Shown: positions 43,291-53,517, counted from the first letter of the stretch. The stretch: DNA of 64,000 nucleotides from Aquabacterium parvum (GCF_001447195.1 NZ_LFRI01000386.1:248001-312000); one strand, 5' to 3'. The notes: generated by a model not told the origin, from the sequence alone. A program made the numbers and translations.

Positions 43291-44342
43291 ACACCACGCT
43301 GGCTCAGTTCTGCCAGGGCAGCCTGAACCTGTGCCACCCGCTGAGCCAGGGGTCCGCCCACCCGCAGCACGGGCTCGCTTCGTTCGAGCAGTTGCGCTTC
43401 GTACCAGGCGTGTTGCTCGCGCTGGAAGTCGGCACCGCGTCGCGTGCCGTCCTGCACGAAGCCGAAGTCGGGCTCGCACAGCACGATCAGGTCGTAGCGG
43501 CGCATGGCCGCCTGGGTCAGCTCGGGCGGCTGCTGCTGGAACATCCAGCCCGCATAGCCCCATGTTGTCAACGGTGAGGTGTCGCACACCAGCCAGCGGT
43601 GTGCCTGGGACAGCCGAGCTTCTTCGTGTGCGACCTGGGTATGGGCGATGTCAACGAGGTCTTGCAGCGTGAGTTGGCCACCGCAGGCCAGCCAACGATC
43701 GCGACCGTGCTCTGGCACCCACACCGTGCCTTCGGCGTGGGCCAGCGCCTCGGCCAGGGTGGTCTTGCCGCTGGACTCGCCACCCAGCAGGACCACGCGC
43801 TGCACGAAGTCGCGGTAGACGTCGGCGTGCAGCCATGTGCGGTGGGCGTGGACGTCCTGGCGCAATGTGCGCGCGCTGATGGGGTGGCGCGCCCGATGGG
43901 GGTCGACGCTCACCGGCGTGACGGGCTGAGCCCAGGTGCGTGCCAGCCGTTCGCACGTGGGCCCGAGGTAGGGCTCGCTGGCGAACATGGCGTCAGGGCG
44001 CAGGCCGATGGGGCCGTCGAGCAGCCAGGCCAACCAGTCCTGTTGGGCCTCGTCGCTGGCGAGGTTGTCGGGCATGGGGCGCCAGGGCAGTCCGCGCTCG
44101 GCGCAGCGCGCTCGCACCCAGTCGTCATCGATCTGGAGGTTGATGACGCCCGGAAAGCGCCGCTGCACCCAGGCCTCGCGGCGCGCGCGTTCGCAACCCG
44201 GGAAGCTGGGTTGGCTGTAGCCGAGCACGAGCACCTGCTCGCAGGCCTGCTGCGCCCGGCCGATGACGTGCTCATGGCCCAGGTGCAGGGGCGAGAACTT
44301 GCCGACCACGAGGCCCAGTCGGTGGCTTGCCGAGGTGTTCAT
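43233..44342 (-). CDS. nadR: NadR-like NMN adenylyltransferase / ribosylnicotinamide kinase
   Basis: A 369-residue protein with an N-terminal nucleotidyltransferase (GKFSPLHLGHEHVI, HxGH motif) and a C-terminal P-loop kinase (GGESSGKTTLAEAL, about 185-200; then VCDTSPLTTWGYAGW). NadR phosphorylates imported nicotinamide riboside and adenylates NMN. The N-terminal helix-turn-helix repressor domain of enteric NadR is absent. It overlaps pnuC (ATGA) and ends in a Pro/Asp-rich repeat (PPDPPDPPEPS) that overlaps the anti-sigma gene. Confidence 0.9.
   Translation of the reverse strand: MNTSASHRLGLVVGKFSPLHLGHEHVIGRAQQACEQVLVLGYSQPSFPGCERARREAWVQRRFPGVINLQIDDDWVRARCAERGLPWRPMPDNLASDEAQQDWLAWLLDGPIGLRPDAMFASEPYLGPTCERLARTWAQPVTPVSVDPHRARHPISARTLRQDVHAHRTWLHADVYRDFVQRVVLLGGESSGKTTLAEALAHAEGTVWVPEHGRDRWLACGGQLTLQDLVDIAHTQVAHEEARLSQAHRWLVCDTSPLTTWGYAGWMFQQQPPELTQAAMRRYDLIVLCEPDFGFVQDGTRRGADFQREQHAWYEAQLLERSEPVLRVGGPLAQRVAQVQAALAELSQRGVQPGDPAEPPDPPDPPEPS
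43241..43275. repeat. 9-bp tandem repeat coding in two directions
   Basis: About four copies of a GTCTGGCGG-like unit encode GSG/GGS in the anti-sigma gene and PPD/PPE in the antiparallel nadR tail. Copy-number change in multiples of three would alter both proteins without a frameshift. Confidence 0.7.
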
Positions 44343-44920
44343 GAGCTTGGCCTGCGCCACACCCACCAGCCATGCCAGGCGTTGAGCCACAGCAAGGCGT
44401 AGAACACGGCGGTGATGTGCAGCCCTCGGCTCAGGTAGAGCGGCACCGAGAGGGTGTTGACCAGGATCCAGCAGGGCCATGTTTCGCGCCGGCCCTGCAT
44501 GAGCAGCCATTGCGCGATCACGCTGGTGGCCAGCACGGCCGAGTCCCAGAAGGGCGCGTAGGCCTGGGTCCAGTGCGCCAGCAGCGCACCGTAGGCGATC
44601 GTCACGCCCAGGCCCAGCACCAGCAGCATCAGCCAATGACTCAGGTCCAGCCGAGGTGTGGCGTGCGGGGCGTGCGCGGCGCTGGCATGCGCCTGCCTGA
44701 GCCAGGCTCGCCAGCCCCAAAGACCCGTGCCGATGAAAAATAGCTGCAGCGTGGCGTCAGCGTAGAGCTGGGTGTCGTGGAACAGCCGCATGTACAAGGC
44801 GCTGCCCACGATGCCCACGGGCCAGGTGGCGATGTGCCGCCTGGCGGCCAGCACCACGCACAGCGCGGTCGTCAGCGTGGCCGACCATTCCAGCAGGGCG
44901 AGCGAGTCAGGCCAGGACAT
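44339..44920 (-). CDS. pnuC: Nicotinamide riboside transporter PnuC
   Basis: A 193-residue membrane protein with about seven hydrophobic segments and PnuC hallmarks: WPVGIVGSALYMRLFHDTQLYAD, WGWRAWL near residue 70, and GRRETWPCWILVN. It should import nicotinamide riboside for NadR, with which it overlaps. The start overlaps the 3' end of the upstream CapK-like gene by 14 bp. Confidence 0.93.
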   Translation of the reverse strand: MSWPDSLALLEWSATLTTALCVVLAARRHIATWPVGIVGSALYMRLFHDTQLYADATLQLFFIGTGLWGWRAWLRQAHASAAHAPHATPRLDLSHWLMLLVLGLGVTIAYGALLAHWTQAYAPFWDSAVLATSVIAQWLLMQGRRETWPCWILVNTLSVPLYLSRGLHITAVFYALLWLNAWHGWWVWRRPSS

Positions 44921-46313
44921 GGGGCGGCTTCAGGTCGCTGGTGTACTGGCGGACTTTGTCATCAGCCTCGAGGGCTTCGATGCGCAAAGGCAGCTCGCCC
45001 AGCAGCTCCCACAGGATCTGCCGGATGGTGGCGTGCACCGCGGCGATGTCGGGGGCACCGCTTTGCAGTCTCAGCACCAGCGATCGGTCGCTGTGCTGGT
45101 GCAGGGCGTGGCGCTGCAGGTCGAGGTGGCGCAGGCGCTGGCTCAACTCCACGTTGTTGACCCAGCTCCCGTCGGCATGCTGAAAGCTGACCGGTGGGCG
45201 ACCCTGCAGGTCGCGCAGGGCCGGGCCCAGGGGCGTCCACACCAGCCGCGCGTGGTCGCCGGTTCGGTAGCGCAGCAGCGGCAGGCAGGGGTTGATGCCG
45301 CCGGTGAGCGTGACCTCGCCGCGCTCGCCTGTTGGCACCGGTCGGCCTTCGTCGTCGAGCACCTCCAAGTGCAGGCCAGGTTGCAGCAACACGAAGGCAT
45401 CGACCTCGGGCACGTGTGCCGCGATGGGCCCGGCTTCGTTCATGGAGTACAGGTCGACGACGGGGCAGCCGAAGTGCGCGGACAGGCGGGACCGCAGGCC
45501 CTCGCTCATCGCCATCGACGTCGACAGCATCGCTCGGGGGCGATGCCGCAGCGCCAGGGTCGCCAACTCGCTGAGCGAGACCGGGTCGCCCGAGATGAGC
45601 TCGGGGGCCATGGCATCGAGGTAGGCGGCTCGGTCGGCGGGTTGGCGCCATTCACCGGGGTGGAGGTTCACCTTCGCCAGGCCGCATTCGCCCCGCATGG
45701 GGTTGACCGACACATAGGTGAAACAGCGTTGCTGAAACCCGACCAGCACGATGCCGACGTCGCCGCGACCGGCCTGCGTGCGAACACCGTGCAGACGCAG
45801 CGCCCGCTCGTGCAGGACGGCGTAGGCGGCCGCAGCCAGCGGGCTCGACGGCACCCGCAAAGGGTGGCCGGTGGTGCCGCTGGTGCTGAAACACAGCAGG
45901 GGCGAGTCGGCGCCGGGCCGCTGCACATGCCGACGCGAGACATGTCGGATCAGGTGGCTCGACAGGTCGGCGCGGCAGGTGGTGCGGACCTGGTGCCAGC
46001 CGCGTGACAGGGTGCGCCAATCGGGCCAGTCGGCCACGTTGTGCCGGTTGGCCAGCAGCCAGGGCCAGACCCAGGCAGGGGGCGTGCCGCTGGACACCGG
46101 GGCATGCAGCAGCCACGGCTGTCGGCAAAGGGCCTGCCAACGCAGGCTGGCGCCGAGTCGGTGACCGCTCATGTCTCGGAAGCAAGGGGCCGCTGGGTGC
46201 TCGCGAAGCCGCCGCAGCATGGCCTGCCCGTGAGCGCTCAAGCCAGGCAGCCGGCGCGGCAAGGTCAGGGCCTGCCAGTCAGCCGAGGTCGAGGACGGGA
46301 CCGGCGCGTGCAC
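44907..46313 (-). CDS. CapK/PaaK-like AMP-binding (phenylacetate-CoA ligase family) enzyme
   Basis: A 468-residue adenylate-forming-like protein: FSTSGTTGHPLRVPSS is the ATP-binding P-loop, DLYSMNEAGPIAAH the middle motif, and YRTGDHARLV the hinge Asp motif. It resembles coenzyme F390 synthetase/CapK-type proteins more than typical acyl-CoA ligases. Starts at GTG 46313, five bases after the upstream stop. It lies in one unit with pnuC and nadR; no known NAD step needs it, so its role there is open. Confidence 0.7.
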   Translation of the reverse strand: MHAPVPSSTSADWQALTLPRRLPGLSAHGQAMLRRLREHPAAPCFRDMSGHRLGASLRWQALCRQPWLLHAPVSSGTPPAWVWPWLLANRHNVADWPDWRTLSRGWHQVRTTCRADLSSHLIRHVSRRHVQRPGADSPLLCFSTSGTTGHPLRVPSSPLAAAAYAVLHERALRLHGVRTQAGRGDVGIVLVGFQQRCFTYVSVNPMRGECGLAKVNLHPGEWRQPADRAAYLDAMAPELISGDPVSLSELATLALRHRPRAMLSTSMAMSEGLRSRLSAHFGCPVVDLYSMNEAGPIAAHVPEVDAFVLLQPGLHLEVLDDEGRPVPTGERGEVTLTGGINPCLPLLRYRTGDHARLVWTPLGPALRDLQGRPPVSFQHADGSWVNNVELSQRLRHLDLQRHALHQHSDRSLVLRLQSGAPDIAAVHATIRQILWELLGELPLRIEALEADDKVRQYTSDLKPPHVLA

Positions 46314-46317
46314 GGGC

Positions 46318-47319
46318 TCACTCGCGGGTGTACTTGTCGGCGCCTTCCTGGGCCTCGGGGCTGTCCAGGTGCGCCTCCAGGGCGTGTTGACGGGCGCGGG
46401 CTTCTCGGCGCAAGCGGCGCTTGCGGGCGAGAGGGGTCTCGTGCGGTTCGGGCTCGGTGGCGTCTTCCGCTGCGCCCAGGATGTCGGCCAAGGCCGCTGC
46501 GGCCGCTTGAGCCTCTTCTGAGGCCAGCTCGTCTTCGTGGGCCTTGAGTTCGCGCGTGGCTTCTTGCTGTCGGTCGAAGCGGGCGATCGCATCCAGGCGT
46601 TGCAGCCACACGAACCAAACGGGCAGGCCGATGGCCAGCGAGCCCAGCAGCCACCAGCCCAGCGGCGCGACCTCGGGCATGACCGTGTTCAGCCCGAGGT
46701 GGGTCAGCGCGCTGACACAGACCAGCCAGAGCGGGCCAGCGACGTAGATCGCGTTCTCGCGCATCTGAAACGGCAGCGCCACGAAGCCGATGGCGAACAC
46801 CCACACCGGGGCGTCGAAGCTGTTCGCGACCACCAGGGCGCCCACCTGGTGCAACAAGGCCAGCGCGAAGGAGGCGCTGCCCAGCCAGGCCAGCCAGCTC
46901 GCGGGGCGCGGCATGACCGGGTGATTGGCCAGCGTGAAAAGGCTCAGGCTTGCGATGACCGACAGTGGCAGCGCCACCGTGCTCGACTGCATCGACTGGC
47001 TCAAGCTGCTCAGCCACCAGCATGCCTCCTGCACGATCGGGGCACTGGCTTGCCAGCGATCGGCCGCGATCGGCGCCAGCCAGACGGTCAGCAGCAGCAC
47101 CAGCGCGCCGATGACCTGCATGCGGCGTTCGGGGGCACGGTCGGGGTCGGCGGACACGCCACCCAGCCATGCCGCACCTGCTGCGATCAGGGGCACAGCC
47201 GCGTGCCAGCCCCGCCACCAGCTTTGGCTCAGCTCGGGCTGCCAGGGCACCATCACAGCGATGCCCAGCGCCATCAGGTAGCAGGTCAGGGAGAGCCAGG
47301 GAATGCGCGAGACGGACAT
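46318..47319 (-). CDS. Multi-pass membrane protein of unknown function
   Basis: A 333-residue protein with about eight hydrophobic segments (to about residue 255) and a charged, Ala/Glu-rich cytoplasmic tail (DRQQEATRELKAHEDELASE; PLARKRRLRREARARQ). No family recognised. It is the first gene of the leftward unit ending in nadR, almost touching the CapK-like gene. Confidence 0.7.
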   Translation of the reverse strand: MSVSRIPWLSLTCYLMALGIAVMVPWQPELSQSWWRGWHAAVPLIAAGAAWLGGVSADPDRAPERRMQVIGALVLLLTVWLAPIAADRWQASAPIVQEACWWLSSLSQSMQSSTVALPLSVIASLSLFTLANHPVMPRPASWLAWLGSASFALALLHQVGALVVANSFDAPVWVFAIGFVALPFQMRENAIYVAGPLWLVCVSALTHLGLNTVMPEVAPLGWWLLGSLAIGLPVWFVWLQRLDAIARFDRQQEATRELKAHEDELASEEAQAAAAALADILGAAEDATEPEPHETPLARKRRLRREARARQHALEAHLDSPEAQEGADKYTRE

Positions 47320-47550
47320 GGGAAGCCTTGCAGAGCGGACCGGCACTATAGGGCGCACAAGCGGTGCGCAGCCGCGCGCAAGGCCCCACCGCGCAGCACG
47401 CTCCCCGACTCTGGTGTCACCAGATGTATCGGCTCGAAGCCCGCAGCAGCGGTGAAGGACAATGCGCGCCTCACAAATCAACAAGCAAGCAGGGAAGTTC
47501 AGGCGCCTCGGGTGAGGCGCCTCGATGCGGCGTCCCTGCTCGGTGTCGCC

Positions 47551-48549
47551 ATGCAAGAGCCTGCCAAGACCGTCGTTTCTCCTGTTCGCAAGCACGTGGT
47601 GCGAGCATTCGCCGTTGTGGGCTTGCTGTTCTTCGTGCTCATTGGCTGGTTCGCGTTCGACAGCTGGCGCGAGCGGCAAGCCCCGATCCCCGAGGCCGAA
47701 ACCATCGAATCGATCATGGGCGCGACCTACGGTCGCTACGACGAAGAGCAAAAGGGCTGGCTGTACGTGGGCAACGACAAGCGCAGCTACGTGGTGCGCG
47801 TGGTGCACCAGGTCCAGTTGCAGGACAAACGGCCGGGTGATGGCCTTTACTTCGTGGCCAGTGGCACGCCGCTGGATGGGCAGCCAGGGCACCTGTATGG
47901 CGTCTTCCAGGTCACACGCAATGCCCAGACCGGTGAGCTGGAGCAGGTGGCGTTGTCCGAGCGCTCTGACTGGGGTGTGCCGCTCACGCCGGAGCGCGTG
48001 CGCTTCGAAGCTTTGAGCGACGTGGTGTGGGGCTGGGTCCTCAAGCAGCAGAGCGAGCAGGAAGCCCCCGACATCACCGTGAACGTCACCAACGTGGTGC
48101 TGGCCCCGCGCGATGCCGCCATCGTCGAGCTGGCGCGCTTTCGTGCTGCCGCGACGACCAAGCCCAGCGTGAGCTGCGCGCAGGCGGATGAGCGCTACGC
48201 GAAGTGGCAAGCCCGCATGGAGAAGGAAGTCATGGAGGCCGAAGAGGCTGCCGAGGAGGCTGCGTCGGCGGCCTCTTCGGCCAGCGGTGCCGCCTCGTCG
48301 CAAGAAGAGCCGCAAGAAGAGCCGGAAGACGCCGAGACGGTGCCCGACGCCGAGCCGCCTGCCCGCTGCGATGCAGCCACCTGGACCTACCGCACCGACC
48401 CGATCCGCGAGGGAGGGGCCTTCACTCCCTTGCATGTTCGCCAAAGCGGCATGCTCGATGGGCAGCCCCTGCCTGAAAAGAGCTGGAAGATCGTCTTCGA
48501 CCCGAAGGCGTTTGTGTACCTGGTGCCCGACGAGCTGAAGCGGCATTGA
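47551..48549 (+). CDS. Single-pass membrane protein of unknown function
   Basis: A 332-residue protein with one N-terminal membrane segment (about 19-40; AFAVVGLLFFVLIGWFAF) and a large outer part with an Ala/Ser/Glu-rich acidic stretch (AEEAAEEAASAASSASGAAS) between about 230 and 275, then a C-terminal domain with CDAATWTYRTDPIREGG. No family recognised. Starts at the ATG at 47551 and diverges from the preceding gene. The 231-bp spacer shows nothing notable. Confidence 0.65.
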   Translation: MQEPAKTVVSPVRKHVVRAFAVVGLLFFVLIGWFAFDSWRERQAPIPEAETIESIMGATYGRYDEEQKGWLYVGNDKRSYVVRVVHQVQLQDKRPGDGLYFVASGTPLDGQPGHLYGVFQVTRNAQTGELEQVALSERSDWGVPLTPERVRFEALSDVVWGWVLKQQSEQEAPDITVNVTNVVLAPRDAAIVELARFRAAATTKPSVSCAQADERYAKWQARMEKEVMEAEEAAEEAASAASSASGAASSQEEPQEEPEDAETVPDAEPPARCDAATWTYRTDPIREGGAFTPLHVRQSGMLDGQPLPEKSWKIVFDPKAFVYLVPDELKRH

Positions 48550-48658
48550 CGGAGGGCACGCAGATCGGGGGGCTCGCGGTCAGGGCCATGTGGCGTCCCA
48601 CAGTTTATTTCTGACCTGCGCTCGATAACCTTCGTTTCATGTTTTCCGGCCTCCCAAC

Positions 48659-50014
48659 ATGAAACGCATCGCCTCCAGCCTCTACTTCTGGGTCGTGCTC
48701 GCCATCGTCGCTGGCGCCTGCATCGGCATCGTCAACCCGCAGCTCGGCGTGCAGCTCAAGCCGCTGGGCGATGGCTTCATCTCGCTGGTCAAGATGCTGA
48801 TCGCACCGATCATCTTCTGCACCGTGGTGCTGGGCATCGCCAATGGCAGCGACATGAAACAGGTCGGCCGCGTGGGCGTCAAGGCCTTCACCTACTTCGA
48901 GGTGGTCTCGACCCTGGCGCTGGGCATCGGCCTGCTGGTGGCCAATGTGCTCAAGCCGGGTGCCGGCTTCAATGCCGACCCGCACACGCTTGACGGCAAG
49001 GCCGTGGCCGCTTTCGCCAAGAAGGCCGGTGAACAGAGCACGGTGGACTTCATCCTGCACATCATCCCCAAGACCTTCACCGACGCCTTCACCGGCTCGG
49101 GTGACCTGCTGCAGGTGCTGCTCTTGGCGCTGCTGTTCGGCTATGCCATGCAGCGCATGGGCGGTCGCAGCAAGGCGGTGCACACCTTCATCGAAGAGTG
49201 CTCGCACATCTTCTTCGCGATGATGAACGTGATCATGAAGCTCGCCCCGATTGGCGCGGGTGGCGCCATGGCCTTCACGCTGGGCAAGTACGGTGTCGAT
49301 TCGCTCAAGCCGCTGATGTTCCTGATGGCCAGCTTCTACCTGTGCTGCCTGCTGTTCGTGGTCGGCGTGCTGGGCACCATCGCGGCGCTCACCGGCTTCA
49401 ACATCTTCAAGCTGATCGCCTACCTCAAGGAAGAGCTGCTGACCGTGCTGGGCACCTCGTCATCCGAGTCGGCGCTGGTGCCGCTGATGCACAAGCTCGA
49501 GCGCCTCGGGTGCGCCAAGCCGGTGGTGGGCCTGGTCGTGCCATCGGGCTATTCCTTCAACCTGGACGGCACCAACATCTACCTGACCATGGCGGCGTTG
49601 TTCGTGGCCCAGGCCTTGAACATCGAGCTCACGCTGATGCAGCAGCTCTCGCTCTTGGCCGTTGCCATGCTGACCTCCAAGGGGGCCTCGGGTGTGACGG
49701 GTGCCGGCTTCATCACCCTGGCTGCCACGCTGGCCGTGGTGCCCGAGGTGCCGGTGGCCGGCCTGGCCCTGATCCTGGGCGTGGACCGGTTCATGTCCGA
49801 AGCCCGCGCGCTGACGAACTTCATCGGCAACAGCGTGGCCACCATCGTCGTCGCCCGCTGGGAAGGCCAACTTGACCGCGAGGCCCTGGACCGGGAACTC
49901 AGCGGTGGCAGCCTGGCGGGGGCGGTGGCATCGGTTGCGTTGGCCCAGAGCGGCGGCCACCACGCTGAACACACGGTTGAGCCCGCTGCTTCGGTGGGGC
50001 GCTCGCAAGCTTGA
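48659..50014 (+). CDS. dctA: C4-dicarboxylate/proton (DAACS) symporter
   Basis: A 451-residue sodium/proton:dicarboxylate symporter. Family segments: [48 protein letters not shown] (Ser-rich reentrant loop), [17 protein letters not shown] and [17 protein letters not shown]. It imports succinate, fumarate and malate. The symbol follows family resemblance; glutamate-type relatives exist. No sigma54 element stands out upstream. Confidence 0.9.
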   Translation: MKRIASSLYFWVVLAIVAGACIGIVNPQLGVQLKPLGDGFISLVKMLIAPIIFCTVVLGIANGSDMKQVGRVGVKAFTYFEVVSTLALGIGLLVANVLKPGAGFNADPHTLDGKAVAAFAKKAGEQSTVDFILHIIPKTFTDAFTGSGDLLQVLLLALLFGYAMQRMGGRSKAVHTFIEECSHIFFAMMNVIMKLAPIGAGGAMAFTLGKYGVDSLKPLMFLMASFYLCCLLFVVGVLGTIAALTGFNIFKLIAYLKEELLTVLGTSSSESALVPLMHKLERLGCAKPVVGLVVPSGYSFNLDGTNIYLTMAALFVAQALNIELTLMQQLSLLAVAMLTSKGASGVTGAGFITLAATLAVVPEVPVAGLALILGVDRFMSEARALTNFIGNSVATIVVARWEGQLDREALDRELSGGSLAGAVASVALAQSGGHHAEHTVEPAASVGRSQA

Positions 50015-50114
50015 TCGCAGGGCGGGGTGGACAGGGTGCCCCCCGCTGTTCACCTCAAGGGGACGTCGTCGGCGACAATCCAGTCCCGATGAAGTCCTCT
50101 TTCGCTTTCCCATC

Positions 50115-50519
50115 ATGATCCAGGGCCTGGTGCTGCTGGTGGCCGGCCAGCTGGTCGGCGAGGCCGTGGTCACGGTGACCGGCCTGCCCGTGCCATCTGC
50201 CGTGGTCGGCATGGTGCTTGTTCTGGCCGCGTTGCTGGCGCGCAAAGGGCAGATGCCCGAGGTCAAGCGCGCCGGGCACACGCTGCTGATGCTGGTGCCG
50301 CTGTTTTTGGTGCCGGTGAGCGTGGGCATCATGGCGCAGTTCGATGCTTTGCGTGCCGACGCCTGGCCCCTGACCGCCGCGCTGTGCGTGAGCATCGTGC
50401 TGGGCATGGCGGCCACCGGGCTGGCCGTGCGCTGGTTCAGCCGATTCGATGGGGCCGAAGCACCGGTCGGTGCAGCGGATTCAATGCAGCAAGGTGATCG
50501 AGGGGGCGCTCATGAGTGA
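50115..50519 (+). CDS. lrgA: LrgA/CidA-family holin-like protein
   Basis: A 134-residue membrane protein with four hydrophobic segments (MIQGLVLLVAGQLVGEAVV; GLPVPSAVVGMVLVLAALLA; LLMLVPLFLVPVSVGIMAQ). Overlaps lrgB by 8 bp. Such pairs influence autolysis and metabolite flux. Its start overlaps the stop of a nine-codon ORF (50089-50118), possibly a chance leader. The ATG at 50115 fits the alignment. Confidence 0.88.
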   Translation: MIQGLVLLVAGQLVGEAVVTVTGLPVPSAVVGMVLVLAALLARKGQMPEVKRAGHTLLMLVPLFLVPVSVGIMAQFDALRADAWPLTAALCVSIVLGMAATGLAVRWFSRFDGAEAPVGAADSMQQGDRGGAHE

Positions 50520-51252
50520 GCCCATGCTGGCTCCCGCCCTGGCGGCCCAGGCCACCCATGCCGTCCTCGCCCACCCGATTTTCCCCCTGGGCCTGACGCT
50601 GTCGGCTTACGCGGCGGGCACCTGGCTGCACCGCCGCGCCGGGCAGTCGCCCTTTTTTCACCCGCTGATCCTGGCCGTGGCCATCGTCATCGTGGCGCTC
50701 AAGGCCATCGGCATGCCCTACGCCACTTACTTCGAGGGCACGCGCTTTCTGCACTGGATGCTGGGGCCGGCCATCGTGGCGCTGGCCATCCCGCTGTACG
50801 GCGAACTCACTCAACTCAAGGCGCGCTGGCGCAGCACGCTGGCGGCGCTGCTGGTGGGCAGCGTCGTGGCCACGGGTTCGGCCGTGCTGGTGGCCTGGGC
50901 TTTGGGCGGCAGCCAGGGTCTGCTGCTGGCCTTGAGCACCAAGTCGGTCACCACCGCGCTGGCCACCGTGCTGGCGCACGAGATTGGTTCCAACCCGGCC
51001 ATCGCGGCGACCATCGTGTTGGTCACCGGCCTGTTGGGCGCCGTGGTCGGGCCGTGGCTGTTTGCGCGCCTGCGGCCGGGTGACGATGCGGCCCTGGGCA
51101 CCGCCCTGGGCACCTGCGCACACGCCATCGGCACCTCGCGGGCCATCCAGCTCAGCGAGGCCTGCGGCGCTTTCGCTGCCCTGTCGATGGGGCTCAACGG
51201 GCTGCTCACCGCCCTGGTGTTGCCTGCGTTGATGAAGTGGCTCCAGGGTTGA
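50512..51252 (+). CDS. lrgB: LrgB/CidB-family membrane protein
   Basis: A 246-residue multi-pass protein of the LrgB family: FPLGLTLSAYAAGTWLHRR, FLHWMLGPAIVALAIPLY, LSTKSVTTALATVLAHEIG and GTALGTCAHAIGTSRAIQLS. Works with LrgA; in other organisms the pair moves small metabolites or modulates murein hydrolases. Confidence 0.92.
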   Translation: MSEPMLAPALAAQATHAVLAHPIFPLGLTLSAYAAGTWLHRRAGQSPFFHPLILAVAIVIVALKAIGMPYATYFEGTRFLHWMLGPAIVALAIPLYGELTQLKARWRSTLAALLVGSVVATGSAVLVAWALGGSQGLLLALSTKSVTTALATVLAHEIGSNPAIAATIVLVTGLLGAVVGPWLFARLRPGDDAALGTALGTCAHAIGTSRAIQLSEACGAFAALSMGLNGLLTALVLPALMKWLQG

Positions 51253-51272
51253 GCGCTGCGCGCAGCGTGTGA

Positions 51273-51542
51273 TCAGACCGTCGAGCTGACGGCCTGCCCT
51301 GAGATCAACGTCGCCCCACACGCGCACTTGTCGCCATGGCGTGCAGCCGGCTGGCCGTCGATGATCATCGTCGGGTCACCCGAGACGATGACGGTGGTGC
51401 CGCCATGGCCCTTTTTCGGGCACGTGACCTGGTCGCCGACGCGGGCGATGCGCTTGCCGTGGGTGTCGGTGGTTTGCGAGGAGCCGATGACGACGCCGCC
51501 GTGGTCGGTGCGGTCGCCGATGACGATGAAGGGCCGGGACAT
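51273..51542 (-). CDS. PAAR-domain protein
   Basis: An 89-residue PAAR protein (MSRPFIVIGDRTDHGGVVIG, CPKKGHGGTTVIVSGDPTMI, then HGDKCACGATLISG). PAAR proteins form the sharp tip of type VI secretion spikes and bind zinc. No other type VI gene or effector is in the window, so it is an orphan tip. A longer frame up to 52211 is antisense to creA and not real. Confidence 0.88.
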   Translation of the reverse strand: MSRPFIVIGDRTDHGGVVIGSSQTTDTHGKRIARVGDQVTCPKKGHGGTTVIVSGDPTMIIDGQPAARHGDKCACGATLISGQAVSSTV

Positions 51543-51685
51543 GGGGTCGGGTGCTCTCTGGGTGATTCGTGTGGCGCGCGGGTGCGTTGCCCGTGCAGGC
51601 GCGACTTTAAGCGGGCAGGGGCCCCAGCCTCGTCCCCCCATCCGGGGCAAATTGTTACTGTTTGCGGGGTGGGCCCCGCAGCGGT

Positions 51686-52186
51686 TCAGTCTTTGGGCAT
51701 GGGCACGCCCGGCGCCGGCACCACCGAGATGCTGTTGTCCGGCGAGCCTTCGATGAGGCGGTCGGAGTAGCTCAGGTAGACCAGGGTCTGGCGCTCGGGG
51801 TCGAGCATGCGCACGATGCGCAGGCGCTTGAAGACCAGCGAGGTGCGCTCGGTGAAGACCTCTTCTTGCCGGGGCAGCTTGCCTTTGACGCTGATCGGTC
51901 CCGTCTGGCGGCAGGCGATGGACGCCTCGGAGCGGTCTTCGGCCAGGCCGAGCGCGCCTTTGACGCCCCCGGTCTTGGCTCGCGAGACGTAGCAGGTCAC
52001 GCCCTGCACCTTGGGGTCGTCGTGCGCGTCCACCACGATCTTGTGGTCCGGGCCGATCAGCTTGAAGACGGTGTCGACCTCGCCGATCGAGTCGGCGTGG
52101 GCCTGGTTGGCGAGCAGGCAGACGATGGCGAGGGCCCCCGCCAGGGTGCGACCTGGCAGGAGGCGTCGAGCGGTGTGGTTTGGCAT
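51686..52186 (-). CDS. creA: CreA-family protein
   Basis: A 166-residue protein with a signal peptide (about 1-32; ending NQAHAD) and the CreA pattern [40 protein letters not shown] and [13 protein letters not shown]. Function in the family is unknown; it is periplasmic. The ATG at 52186 gives the signal peptide. Confidence 0.9.
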   Translation of the reverse strand: MPNHTARRLLPGRTLAGALAIVCLLANQAHADSIGEVDTVFKLIGPDHKIVVDAHDDPKVQGVTCYVSRAKTGGVKGALGLAEDRSEASIACRQTGPISVKGKLPRQEEVFTERTSLVFKRLRIVRMLDPERQTLVYLSYSDRLIEGSPDNSISVVPAPGVPMPKD

Positions 52187-52217
52187 GTCGTGACTTCCTG
52201 GTTGCGAGCACATGGGC

Positions 52218-53294
52218 TCAAGGCTGGTGGGGTGTGGACCGTGCAGCCACGCCATGGACAAAACACAGCTTGTCCAGCACGGTCTCGCTCAGCACAAAGG
52301 GGTAGGCGTCGCCATGTCCCAGGCTGCGACCCAGGCTGTTGAGGCATTGCGACAGCGGCAGCCAGGCGTCGATGAGGACCTGGCGGAAGGCCTGCGGATC
52401 ATCGGGCAAACCGGCGGGTACGCGCGAGGCCAGGGACATGGCAGGCGTGGGAGGGGAGGGCGTGGCGTGGCCGTAAGCCGAGCCGCTGCCCTGGCCGAGG
52501 GCCAGACCCCAATGCGCCGCCGTGTCCATGGCATCGACGATGTGCAGCCAGTGCGCCCAGGTCTCGGCCCAATCCTCCCAGGGGTGGGCCGATGCGTAGG
52601 CGCTCACCCAATGTGCTGTCCAACCGGCAGGCGGGCCCTGTTCGTGGTGCCTGGCCAGGCTCTGGCCATAGTCGCTTCGCTCGTCGCCAAACAGGGCGCG
52701 AAAACCCGCCAGGTGCGGGCCGTTGGCCACCAGCCGATCCCAGTAATGGTGTCCGACCTCGTGACGCAGGTGCCCGGTGAGCGTGCGGTAGGGCTCGCCC
52801 ATTTGCGCTCGCACCGCTTCGCGCACGGCGTCATCGGCCTCGGCGAGGTTGAGCGTGATGCGGCCGTGCAGGTGCCCTGTCATCACCGGCTGCTCACCGG
52901 CCATGTCGGCTTTGAACTCGAAGGTCAGGGCACCCGGGGTGCCGGGCTCGTCAAGGGGCAGGCCCCAGCTCAGCAGCGTGTGGAACAGCCGCCGCTTGGC
53001 CGCTTCAAGCTTCATCCAGAGCCGAAGTTGCTCGGGGTCTCCCAGGTCAGGGACCACGGCCGTGTGCTGACAGCTCAGGCACAAGCCCTGGTCGGCGCCC
53101 TCGGGCTGCAGCCAGTTGCACGCCGCCAGGCCCGCCAGCTCGGTGGCCGCGTGGGTGCATGCCCGCCACCCTGAACCGACGAGCTGCATCTCGCCTGTTT
53201 GCGGGCTGTAGCCGATGGCTTGTCCGCAGTTTTCGCAACGGTTGTTCTCGAAGAAGACCGTTTGCTGGCAGTGGGGGCAGGAAAACGTCTTCAA
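52218..53294 (-). CDS. Zinc-ribbon protein with putative zinc metallopeptidase domain
   Basis: A 358-residue protein with an N-terminal zinc ribbon ([19 protein letters not shown]), a second C-x2-C (CLSC) and a central HEVGHHYWD (HExxH) motif near residue 178. It matches the family annotated as putative zinc-binding metallopeptidase, common in Proteobacteria and of unknown substrate. It has no signal peptide. Confidence 0.82.
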   Translation of the reverse strand: MKTFSCPHCQQTVFFENNRCENCGQAIGYSPQTGEMQLVGSGWRACTHAATELAGLAACNWLQPEGADQGLCLSCQHTAVVPDLGDPEQLRLWMKLEAAKRRLFHTLLSWGLPLDEPGTPGALTFEFKADMAGEQPVMTGHLHGRITLNLAEADDAVREAVRAQMGEPYRTLTGHLRHEVGHHYWDRLVANGPHLAGFRALFGDERSDYGQSLARHHEQGPPAGWTAHWVSAYASAHPWEDWAETWAHWLHIVDAMDTAAHWGLALGQGSGSAYGHATPSPPTPAMSLASRVPAGLPDDPQAFRQVLIDAWLPLSQCLNSLGRSLGHGDAYPFVLSETVLDKLCFVHGVAARSTPHQP

Positions 53295-53517
53295 TGTGAC
53301 GCCTCGGTTAGTCAGATGAGCCTGATCTTATTGCGATGCGAAATGCCGTCAATGACATGGGCGCCTTGGTTCACAAAACCTCACAACATGACGCGTGCAG
53401 ATGCCGAGTGACGTTGTTGGCGCCCTGGGTATTTGCTTGCTGCTGCGTGGTGTTTGGGTCGCCTGGGGCGTTGTCGCCGGTCGCTTGCGAGCCCGGGTTT
53501 TGGGGTCCAATCGGGTC

